Made by a program: the position numbers and the translations under genes. Positions 5,981 through 10,798 of a DNA stretch of 10,798 bases are shown here, in pieces. Source of the DNA: Microcaldota archaeon. Its GTDB lineage: Archaea > Micrarchaeota > Micrarchaeia > Micrarchaeales > Micrarchaeaceae. Within the stretch, counting starts at the first letter, position 1. Each line of letters opens with the position of its first letter. The notes below the pieces were generated by a model that saw nothing but the letters and a program-made list of their open reading frames with translations, searched no databases and was not told where the DNA came from. The stretch covers positions 1 through 10,798 of the forward strand of contig JAJZOJ010000032.1 in assembly GCA_021829015.1 (NCBI GenBank), read 5' to 3'.

Positions 5981-6670
5981 ATGGAAGCGATAATACTTGC
6001 CGGGGGCGAGGGGCGCAGGCTGAGGCCGCTTACGGAAAGCACGCCAAAGCCATTGTTGAACGTTGGGGGAAAGCCGATAATGGAATGGCAAATCGAATGG
6101 ATGAAGAGGTTCGGCGTTGACAGGTTCGTGATATCCCTTGGCTACATGAAGGACAGGATAATCGAGGCTCTCGGTGACGGAGGCAATCTAGGCGTACGGA
6201 TAGAATACGCGGAGGAGGCCGAGCCGCTAGGCACTGGAGGCGCCATAAAGAATGCCTGCAGACATATAGAAAGCGATTCGTTTTTCGTGATGAATGGCGA
6301 CATATTGACGAACATAGACCCAAGCGCACTGCTTGCGCTTGGAAAGAGGTATTGCACTGTGATGTCCCTGGTGCCGTTGAAAAGCACCTTCGGCGTTGTC
6401 GACACCAAGGGCGATTCGGTAGTCGGATTCCGGGAGAAGCCGGAGATAGACGGGCATTGGCTCAATGCAGGATTGTATCTTTTCAGCAAGGAGGCGATGG
6501 CCTTCGTCCCAGATAACGGGAGCGTGGAAAAGACATCTTTTCCAGATATGGCAGGCCAGGGCAAGCTCGGATGCGTCAAATTCCCAGGCCGCTACTGGAG
6601 ATCTGTAGACAGCTTCAAGGACTACGAAGAAGCAGGGAACGACATAACCGCCGGGATAGTCTATAAGTAG
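5981..6670 (+). CDS. Sugar-phosphate nucleotidyltransferase (NDP-sugar pyrophosphorylase family)
   Basis: This cytoplasmic enzyme should join a sugar 1-phosphate to an NTP, making an activated sugar for glycan or glycoprotein synthesis. The 229-residue protein is a complete GT-A-like fold. It has the signature LAGGEGRRLRPLT at 6-18 and the lysine of PKP (Lys23). It also has EPLGTGGAI (81-89), the metal-binding NGD (Asp107 at 105-107), GFREKP (149-154), LNAGLYLF (161-168) and a C-terminal W-x-x-VD (Asp210). It lacks the left-handed beta-helix domain of the longer GlmU or mannose types. Sequence alone does not tell glucose from mannose, or UTP from dTTP or GTP. An in-frame ATG at 5924 lies upstream of the TATA element, so the ATG at 5981, preceded by GGTG, was chosen. 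The initiator tRNA gene follows. Confidence 0.9.
   Translation: MEAIILAGGEGRRLRPLTESTPKPLLNVGGKPIMEWQIEWMKRFGVDRFVISLGYMKDRIIEALGDGGNLGVRIEYAEEAEPLGTGGAIKNACRHIESDSFFVMNGDILTNIDPSALLALGKRYCTVMSLVPLKSTFGVVDTKGDSVVGFREKPEIDGHWLNAGLYLFSKEAMAFVPDNGSVEKTSFPDMAGQGKLGCVKFPGRYWRSVDSFKDYEEAGNDITAGIVYK
6658..6667 (+). promoter_or_regulatory. Candidate TATA box for tRNA-iMet
   Basis: AGTCTATAAG overlaps the end of the nucleotidyltransferase gene and lies about 25-30 bases before the mature tRNA 5' end, the right distance. A second TATA-like run (TTATAAAA, 6677-6684) is too close to the tRNA for normal spacing. The tRNA may also come from read-through of the gene before it. Confidence 0.3.
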
Positions 6671-6693
6671 TTTTAGTTATAAAACAGAATAAT

Positions 6694-6768
6694 AGCGAGG
6701 TAGGGTAGTCTGGAGTGCCCGCCGGGCTCATAACCCGGAGATCGATGGTTCAAATCCATTCCTCGCTA
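6694..6768 (+). tRNA. Initiator tRNA-Met (anticodon CAT)
   Basis: A full cloverleaf can be drawn. The acceptor stem is AGCGAGG/CCTCGCT (6694-6700 with 6761-6767). The D stem is GGGT/GCCC. The anticodon stem is CCGGG/CCCGG around the loop CTCATAA (anticodon 6729-6731). The T stem is GATGG/CCATT around TTCAAAT, and the discriminator is A. The A1-U72 pair and the three stacked G-C pairs at 29-31/39-41 are the hallmarks of an archaeal initiator rather than an elongator Met tRNA. There is no intron and CCA is not encoded. The gene for aIF2-alpha, part of the factor that delivers this tRNA, lies about 0.9 kb downstream. Confidence 0.96.
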
Positions 6769-6856
6769 TCTTTCCTTATCATGACCGTACACTTCCACTA
6801 TTCAAAAATCAAAAAAACGCAATAATTTATTTTAATGGTGCTTTTGATTATATGTA

Positions 6857-6867
6857 TATTATAAAAG
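6857..6867 (+). promoter_or_regulatory. TATA box of the GINS-eL42-aIF2alpha-PAC2 operon
   Basis: TATTATAAAAG lies 24-26 bases before 6886-6888, where transcription is therefore expected to start. This coincides with the TTG start codon of the first gene, so the transcript is probably leaderless. An AT-rich run at about 6823-6834 (AATTTATTTTA) is a weaker alternative that would give a leader of about 30 nt. Confidence 0.5.
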
Positions 6868-6885
6868 AGAACACGAATACCGGAA

Positions 6886-7392
6886 TTGTGGGGTGGTCCT
6901 ATACCTGAAGAAACGGTTACCTATGATTATCTGTGGCAGGCATACCAGAAGGAAAAGCAAACTAACCAGCTGCAGCTTGTCAATAAAACCTTCTACGAGG
7001 ACGTAGGGGAATACATAAGGAAGCTAAAGGAAACCAACAACCAGAAGCTCTATGAAAACACCACCAGCCTCCTTAACAGCTTTTACGAGAAGCGCAAGCA
7101 GAAAATACTGATGTATGTGGCATACGGCAAACCATTACCGCAACCTATAAGTACGCGAGAAACAGAATTATACAATAGGATAATGCGGGCAGTCAATTCG
7201 GAAGCGAAGGAGGAAAAGGCGGCAGAGCAAAACAAAACAAGCACGCTGAAATCGAAGAGGAGCATACCTGAGATATTACTTCCCTCAGGAAACAAGATCG
7301 GACCGTTGTCGGAAGGCGAGAAACTAAGCATCGAGAACGGCCAGGACATGGCTTATCTTATCGAGAATTCAATATGTGAAAAAATAAACTAG
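6886..7392 (+). CDS. gins51: Archaeal GINS subunit, Gins51-type
   Basis: GINS binds the MCM helicase and the GAN/RecJ-like nuclease in the archaeal replication machinery (CMG). The 168-residue protein has a helical A domain, starting with YDYLWQAYQKEKQTNQLQ (about 13-30) and FYEDVGEYIRKLKE. A charged linker runs from about 105 to 122. The small C-terminal B domain reads SIPEILLPSGNKIGPLSEGE (126-145), then DMAYLIENSICEKI. The A-then-B order and the IPE...G...GP...GE pattern fit Gins51 rather than Gins23. The only usable start is TTG at 6886: an in-frame stop lies at 6862-6864 and no ATG occurs until well inside the A domain. The transcript is probably leaderless. The stop codon TAG runs into the AGGTG site of eL42. 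Confidence 0.82.
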   Translation: MWGGPIPEETVTYDYLWQAYQKEKQTNQLQLVNKTFYEDVGEYIRKLKETNNQKLYENTTSLLNSFYEKRKQKILMYVAYGKPLPQPISTRETELYNRIMRAVNSEAKEEKAAEQNKTSTLKSKRSIPEILLPSGNKIGPLSEGEKLSIENGQDMAYLIENSICEKIN

Positions 7393-7403
7393 GTGCGCAC
7401 GAA

Positions 7404-7688
7404 ATGGAAATAAAGAAGACTATAATGGCATACTGCAGGAAGTGCAACAAGCATACGCCACACACCGTGAAGATGCCATCGAAAGGGCCGCAGAGGGCGC
7501 TTAGCAAGGCAACGAGGCGGCACAACAGGGCCATACGCGGATATGTGGGAAGCGTAGAACCGAAGATTCATCCCAAGAAGCTCGGCAAGGTGCAGAAGAT
7601 ACTGCTCGAATGCAAGGAGTGCAAACTGGTATCCGACAGGACGGTAGGCTCAAGGACGAAGAAGAAGATAGAGATAAAGGCGCAATAA
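7404..7688 (+). CDS. rpl44e: 50S ribosomal protein L44e (eL42)
   Basis: eL42 is a zinc-binding 50S protein near the E site, present in archaea and eukaryotes. The 94-residue product has the zinc ligands Cys11, Cys14 (YCRKC) and Cys70, Cys73 (LECKEC). Between them lie the conserved basic segment TRRHNRAIRGYVGSVEPK and the KKLGKVQKILL strand. Length is normal. An AGGTG ribosome binding site at 7391-7395 lies eight bases before the ATG and shares bases with the GINS stop codon. In many archaea S27e follows; here aIF2-alpha follows after four bases, with no room for S27e. Confidence 0.94.
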   Translation: MEIKKTIMAYCRKCNKHTPHTVKMPSKGPQRALSKATRRHNRAIRGYVGSVEPKIHPKKLGKVQKILLECKECKLVSDRTVGSRTKKKIEIKAQ

Positions 7689-7692
7689 AGCG

Positions 7693-8499
7693 ATGCTGAT
7701 GGATCCTAGCGGCATACCAAGGGTTGGGGAGCTCGTAATAGCAAGCGTGTCTAAGATATCGAAGTTCGGCGCGTACTGCAGGCTCATAGAATACAACGAC
7801 CTGGAGGTATTCCTGCCTATTCGAGAGGTCTCCTCAGGCTGGATAAAGAACATCAGGGAGCACATACACGAGGGGCAGAAGCTCGTCTGCACCGTCATAT
7901 TCTACGACAAGGAGAAGAACACCATAGACATATCCCTGAAGAGGGTCTCGCCATCGAATTCAAAGAACAAGATACGCGCATACAACCTTGAAAAGAGGCT
8001 TGGGGCGCTGTTCCTGCAGGCCGTGAAGATGTCGAAGGAGCAGCAGGAAAAGGAAGCGCTTGTCTCCACCGCGCTCGCGGAGTTCGGCACGTACACGAAT
8101 TTGATAGACAACGCGACCTCCGATACAAAGGAATTCTCGCAGTCCAAGCTGCCGAAAAAACTCAAGGATGCGATACTGAAGGTGCTGGAGGCGAACAGGA
8201 AGCAGAAGAGGTATATCGTATCGTACATGGCCAGGGTATACACGCAGGACACCATGTCCGGAGTGGAGAACCTCAGGGCCGCGATGCGCGCGGTGAAGGA
8301 CCTCGGGGTCGAGGTTAAATACATCGGCGCACCCAAGTACAGGTTCGTTGCCGAGGGCGACGATTACTCTGCCGCAGAGGAAAAGATAAAGAAGGCGGAG
8401 GCGGCCGTCAAGTCAAAGATAAAGAAAGGCGCGATAACGCTTGAGAAGGAGAAGCTCCGCAAGGAGAAGGAGGACATCATATCCACAATAGGTGCCTGA
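7693..8499 (+). CDS. eif2a: Translation initiation factor aIF2 alpha subunit
   Basis: aIF2-alpha joins aIF2-beta and -gamma to bring Met-tRNAi to the 30S subunit. The 268-residue protein has the three expected parts. The S1 RNA-binding domain spans about 9-84 (GELVIASVSKISKFGAYCRL, then the SSGWIKNIREHIHEGQKLV block, then NTIDISLKRV). A helical middle domain covers about 90-175. A C-terminal alpha-beta domain follows (SGVENLRAAMRAVKDLGVEVKYIGAPKYRFVAEGDDY), then a charged helix. Length is typical. The start is ATG at 7693 (a second Met lies at 7699). No clear ribosome binding site is seen, so coupling to eL42 is likely. Nop10, often next in archaeal genomes, is absent; a PAC2 gene starts two bases after the stop. 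Confidence 0.95.
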   Translation: MLMDPSGIPRVGELVIASVSKISKFGAYCRLIEYNDLEVFLPIREVSSGWIKNIREHIHEGQKLVCTVIFYDKEKNTIDISLKRVSPSNSKNKIRAYNLEKRLGALFLQAVKMSKEQQEKEALVSTALAEFGTYTNLIDNATSDTKEFSQSKLPKKLKDAILKVLEANRKQKRYIVSYMARVYTQDTMSGVENLRAAMRAVKDLGVEVKYIGAPKYRFVAEGDDYSAAEEKIKKAEAAVKSKIKKGAITLEKEKLRKEKEDIISTIGA

Positions 8500-8501
8500 G
8501 C

Positions 8502-9308
8502 ATGCTGTCGAATACCGTGATAAGGGCCAAGAAGGGCGTCAAGCCCAACAAGCCGATACTCATAGTCGGGCTTCCCGGAATCGGCGGGGTCGGGAAGCTC
8601 GTGGCCGAGCACCTGAAAAGGGAATTCCATGCGAAGAGGTTCGCGACGCTCTATTCGCCGCACTTCCCGCATCACGTGGCTATGACAAGATCGGGGAGGA
8701 TACGCCTTGCGGGAAACAGGTTCTACCTGATAAAGAGGAAGCCGCAGGACATAGTCATACTTACCGGGGACACGCAGGCAGTCTCACCGGAAGGGCAGTA
8801 CGAGGTCAATTCTAAGATAGTGGATTTCTTCAAGGACAGGCTAGGGGGCAGCCTGATATACACGATAGGCGGATACAACATAGGGGAGAGCATACTCAAC
8901 GAAAAGCCCAAGGTGTTCGGCAATGCCACAAACAAGCGAATGATAGAGAGCATGAAGAACACCGATGTCATATTCGGAAAGTCAAAAGGGCTCATATGGG
9001 GCTCGGCAGGATTGATAATCGCATTCGCTAAGCTCAGGAAGATGGATGCGGTATGCATCATGGGAGAGACGAGCCTGCTCGAGGTCGATGCTGGATCCGC
9101 CAAGGCGGTGATAGTGCAGCTCTCGAAGATACTAGACCTTGATGTGAAGACCGGCGACCTCGACAAGATAATAACCAAGACCGCGAAGGCCATCGCCGAG
9201 CTTGAGCGCCAGGGAGCGCCGCTCCAGGGGCAGCAGCAATTCCACATAGGCGGCGGGGAGGAATCCCCAGGGGCGTCATCCAGCCACAGGCCTTCCTACA
9301 TAAGGTAA
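8502..9308 (+). CDS. PAC2-family proteasome assembly chaperone homologue
   Basis: PAC2-family proteins in archaea (PbaA/PbaB type) resemble the eukaryotic proteasome assembly chaperones. Some bind the 20S proteasome through a C-terminal HbYX-like tail. The 268-residue protein begins with PILIVGLPGIGGVGKLVAEHL (18-38), the typical opening of the family. It continues with FPHHVAMTRSGRIRLAGNRF, then the DIVILTGDTQAVSPEGQYEV stretch, then IYTIGGYNIGE. The C-terminal part has IWGSAGLIIAFAKL and VCIMGETS. The last four residues, SYIR, place a Tyr third from the end, close to but not an exact HbYX motif. The C-terminal 35 residues are otherwise Gln/Gly/Ser-rich and flexible. A GGTG site eight bases upstream and the two-base gap to aIF2-alpha support the ATG at 8502 and cotranscription. 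Confidence 0.88.
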   Translation: MLSNTVIRAKKGVKPNKPILIVGLPGIGGVGKLVAEHLKREFHAKRFATLYSPHFPHHVAMTRSGRIRLAGNRFYLIKRKPQDIVILTGDTQAVSPEGQYEVNSKIVDFFKDRLGGSLIYTIGGYNIGESILNEKPKVFGNATNKRMIESMKNTDVIFGKSKGLIWGSAGLIIAFAKLRKMDAVCIMGETSLLEVDAGSAKAVIVQLSKILDLDVKTGDLDKIITKTAKAIAELERQGAPLQGQQQFHIGGGEESPGASSSHRPSYIR

Positions 9309-9345
9309 TTACCTCTTTCCGACCAATAGAAATATCGCATTCAAT

Positions 9346-9433
9346 GCGCCAGTGATCCAACCTGGTTAAGATACCGGCTTCCCAAACCCTTTGGAAAAAG
9401 CCGTTTATCCGGGTTCAAATCCCGGCTGGCGCA
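9346..9433 (+). tRNA. tRNA-Gly (anticodon CCC) with a 14-nt intron
   Basis: The acceptor stem is GCGCCAG/CTGGCGC (9346-9352 with 9426-9432), the T stem CCGGG/CCCGG around TTCAAAT, and the discriminator A73. The D stem (ATCC/AGAT) has one C-A mismatch. The anticodon stem CCGGC/GCCGT (9374-9378 with 9400-9404) has one C-U mismatch at its base. With U33 at 9380 the anticodon is CCC (9381-9383). The 14 extra bases fit the canonical intron site between positions 37 and 38. C2-G71, G3-C70 and C35-C36 are normal glycine features. Pro(TGG) from the downstream TTTGG would leave an oversized loop and a non-glycine-like intron position. CCA is not encoded. Confidence 0.85.
9385..9398 (+). other. Intron of tRNA-Gly (bulge-helix-bulge)
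   Basis: The precursor folds with exon bases TTCC (9379-9382) paired to intron bases GGAA (9393-9396), a 4-bp helix. It is flanked by two 3-base bulges, CAA (9383-9385) and AAA (9397-9399). Cutting after the second base of each bulge removes exactly 9385-9398 and joins positions 37 and 38. This is the standard archaeal splicing endonuclease motif; the inner helix is minimal because the intron is so short. Confidence 0.8.
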
Positions 9434-9609
9434 ACTTATCGGAATGCGGTCTTGCTGCCCATAAGCAAATACTTCCAGCCCTAACGTTGTTCTGCTGCAC
9501 TTCCGCTAATCCATAGCGAATTTCGCATCGCATGCCTGCCTATACGGCGAGAAACCTAACAAAATGTCCTGGGGTTAATAAAACCAGTGCAGATATCTAT
9601 CACAGGTGA
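9434..9609 (+). promoter_or_regulatory. Spacer with weak promoter for the 9622 gene
   Basis: No gene is seen in these 176 bases. TTAATAAA at 9575-9582 is a candidate TATA box, predicting a start near 9605. An AGGTGA sits at 9604-9609. A short palindrome GCGAA-T-TTCGC lies at 9516-9526 without an evident role. Confidence 0.3.
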
Positions 9610-9621
9610 ATGGGTGGGAAC

Positions 9622-10035
9622 ATGCACAAATCTCGGAGCAGGGATGCTGAAACTGTGCACGTGTTCAGCGGAACGTATGTGGTGCACAGGATAAGCCCGG
9701 ATGATGTGGGCGTCTTCAGGACGCAGAACATGGAGGTATTGTATTCCGTAGCGAAGCTTGGCGACTCCAGATGCATAGTGATACTTGATACCAATAGCAA
9801 GTACCCTCTCGGGCTGTTCAAAAAGGACATAAGCGCCATAGCGGAGGCGATACGCCTTACCGCCGATGGCAAACAGCTAAAGGCGGTGCAGATGCACAGG
9901 AAGCCCGACTACGGGTTCGAGGTGCTTCCGGAACGGGTCACTGCAAGGGCGACAAGGGGCAGCGCCCTCAGAGGAGCGCAAGAAGGCAGGCGCACAGAGC
10001 AGCGGCGGCTATTCCGCATAAGAAGTTCGAGGTGA
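9622..10035 (+). CDS. Unrecognised protein, 137 residues
   Basis: I do not recognise this family. The first about 95 residues look like a real compact alpha/beta protein. Strands such as VHVFSGTYVVHRI, MEVLYSVAKLG and SRCIVILDT are followed by a helix, DISAIAEAIRLTADG, then KAVQMHRKPDYGFEVL. The last about 30 residues are Arg-rich (TARATRGSALRG onward), and this part overlaps the convergent DUF92 gene by 68 bases. Its odd composition may therefore reflect antisense to that gene or a frameshift. There is no signal peptide or membrane segment. The ATG at 9622 is preferred (GGTGGG four to five bases before it). An ATG at 9610 abuts the AGGTGA with no spacing, but would suit a leaderless transcript. 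It stands alone on this strand after tRNA-Gly. Confidence 0.6.
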   Translation: MHKSRSRDAETVHVFSGTYVVHRISPDDVGVFRTQNMEVLYSVAKLGDSRCIVILDTNSKYPLGLFKKDISAIAEAIRLTADGKQLKAVQMHRKPDYGFEVLPERVTARATRGSALRGAQEGRRTEQRRLFRIRSSR

Positions 10036-10678
10036 ACTTGTTGCCGATGCCCTTCTCCTCATAGTACCCGAACATCGAGTCGACTATGCTCCCGAACAGC
10101 CCGGAAACGAGTACTATGGCGTAGACCGCGAACACCGATGCGGGATATGTGTACAATGAGTACAGCCTTACCGCTATGAATGGTACCAGCAGAGCTATCG
10201 CTGCCGCCCCGATAATCCCTGCAAATGTGCCAGCAAGGCTTACCGCGCCGGAGGTCCCCTTCCTTGCCTTCCGGAATCCGAATATGGTCCTGGGCATCCC
10301 ATTGAGCACCCCGAGCTCGCTGCTGAACTTGTCTGAGGTTATCCCTGCAACTGACGCGATGAACGCCGCGGCTGCTATGAACGACAATCTTTCCATCCCC
10401 GCAGAGAGGAATGCGTAGAGGAATACGGCCATTATAGTCGGGGGAAGCCCGTTCGCCGCGACGTTCCAGAATCCCCTGGGTTCCTGCCCGACCTTGAGCT
10501 TCCTCTTGGTCTTGAGCCCTATGTAGGTTACCACGGCTGAAAGGGCCAGGAAAAGCAGCATCGCAGCGACGAAGAAGTACCCTAAGGGGGTCCCGCCTAG
10601 AAACAGCAGGGCGAATCCGAGGATGAATGCAAGCGCCAGTCCTTTGATGTCAAGGGTGAGAAGTTCCATGTTTTCCAT
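9968..10678 (-). CDS. DUF92 / TMEM19-family integral membrane protein
   Basis: The 236-residue protein has about six to seven hydrophobic membrane segments (for example 12-29, 34-53, 81-93, 100-112, 148-170, 180-197, 217-235). It carries the family's polar motifs between them: RGFWNVAANG (68-77), TSDKFSSELG (114-123), PRTIF with KGTSGAVSLAGTFAG (129-154), and GSIVDSMFG with GIGNKFTSN (196-218). A plant member of this family, VTE6, acts as a phytyl-phosphate kinase. By analogy, a role with polyprenyl phosphates in the membrane is possible, but nothing here proves the reaction. Length is normal. The ATG at 10678 follows a TATA-like TTAAAAAG (10716-10709) at about leaderless distance; ATG 10669 is an alternative. 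Its 3' end overlaps the convergent gene at 9622-10035. Confidence 0.85.
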   Translation of the reverse strand: MENMELLTLDIKGLALAFILGFALLFLGGTPLGYFFVAAMLLFLALSAVVTYIGLKTKRKLKVGQEPRGFWNVAANGLPPTIMAVFLYAFLSAGMERLSFIAAAAFIASVAGITSDKFSSELGVLNGMPRTIFGFRKARKGTSGAVSLAGTFAGIIGAAAIALLVPFIAVRLYSLYTYPASVFAVYAIVLVSGLFGSIVDSMFGYYEEKGIGNKFTSNFLCGIAAAALCACLLALL

Positions 10679-10705
10679 CTAAATGAAATTATTCCGCTAT
10701 TCCAT

Positions 10706-10720
10706 AAGCTTTTTAAGCTT
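10706..10720 (-). promoter_or_regulatory. TATA-like element of the DUF92 gene within an AAGCTT repeat
   Basis: The minus strand reads AAGCTTAAAAAGCTT, two AAGCTT copies around AAA. The central TTAAAAAG predicts a start near 10687, about 9 bases before the ATG at 10678. The flanking 6-bp arms could mark a regulator site, but a single short AT-rich repeat is weak evidence. The remaining 10721-10798 holds no gene that can be named. Confidence 0.35.
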
Positions 10721-10798
10721 GCATTACACTAGATTATCACGGGTTCTCTACTGTAGGAAGGTCGTGAAAACTGGTCGTCTTGCCAGCGTGGTTTTCCA

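Noticed and set aside
6030..6579. Several long minus-strand ORFs across the nucleotidyltransferase
   Set aside because: They are antisense shadows: the plus-strand frame carries all family motifs, and the shadow proteins match no family and have no promoter or binding site.
9374..9404. Reading the second tRNA as Pro(TGG) or Trp(CCA)
   Set aside because: Pro would need an oversized loop, and Trp would lack U33. The Gly(CCC) reading gives a correct loop, U33, glycine-type acceptor and an exact splice motif.
10764..10798. Possible gene start (GTG at 10764, GGAAGGT upstream) or minus-strand gene end at the window edge
   Set aside because: Only 11 codons are visible and all three minus frames are also open, so no gene can be supported.

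Overview
The window is archaeal and almost entirely housekeeping. The evidence is the archaeal-type ribosomal protein gene order (L3-L4-L23-L2-S19-L22-S3), archaeal/eukaryal-only factors (TFE, Pcc1, aIF2-alpha, a GINS subunit, eL15, eL42), an initiator tRNA with archaeal hallmarks, a tRNA intron with a bulge-helix-bulge fold, TATA-box promoters, and GGTG-type ribosome binding sites. The compact packing, the lack of S27e between eL42 and aIF2-alpha, and the lack of Nop10 after aIF2-alpha are compatible with a reduced-genome archaeon such as a DPANN/Micrarchaeota-type lineage. That placement is inference; the sequence alone does not settle it.

Left part (1-5157, all minus strand, read right to left). 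The transcription factor TFE and the KEOPS subunit Pcc1 form a two-gene unit behind a strong TATA box. A second TATA box overlaps the end of pcc1 and precedes the ribosomal protein run L3, L4, L23, L2, S19, L22 and the first 20 codons of S3, which leaves the window. Several genes in the run overlap or nearly touch, and several carry a GGTG(A) ribosome binding site on or close to the stop codon of the gene before. A U7 tract inside a small inverted repeat lies in the L3 leader.

Middle (5158-6885). A 180-base non-coding stretch with palindromic repeats separates tfe from the gene for eL15 (minus strand). eL15 is divergent from a sugar-phosphate nucleotidyltransferase, and the two appear to share one TATA element. 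The initiator tRNA-Met (CAT) follows the nucleotidyltransferase.

Right part (6886-10798). A plus-strand operon encodes a Gins51-type GINS replication subunit (TTG start, probably leaderless), eL42, aIF2-alpha and a PAC2-family proteasome assembly chaperone homologue. It couples replication, translation and protein turnover genes. Next come an intron-containing tRNA-Gly (CCC), an unrecognised 137-residue protein, and a convergent DUF92/TMEM19-like membrane protein whose 3' end overlaps it. No mobile element, CRISPR array, defence system or rRNA is visible. The points most worth a second look are the long basic tail on TFE, the 14-nt tRNA intron, the shared divergent promoter, the tfe-pcc1 pairing, and the convergent overlap at 9968-10035.
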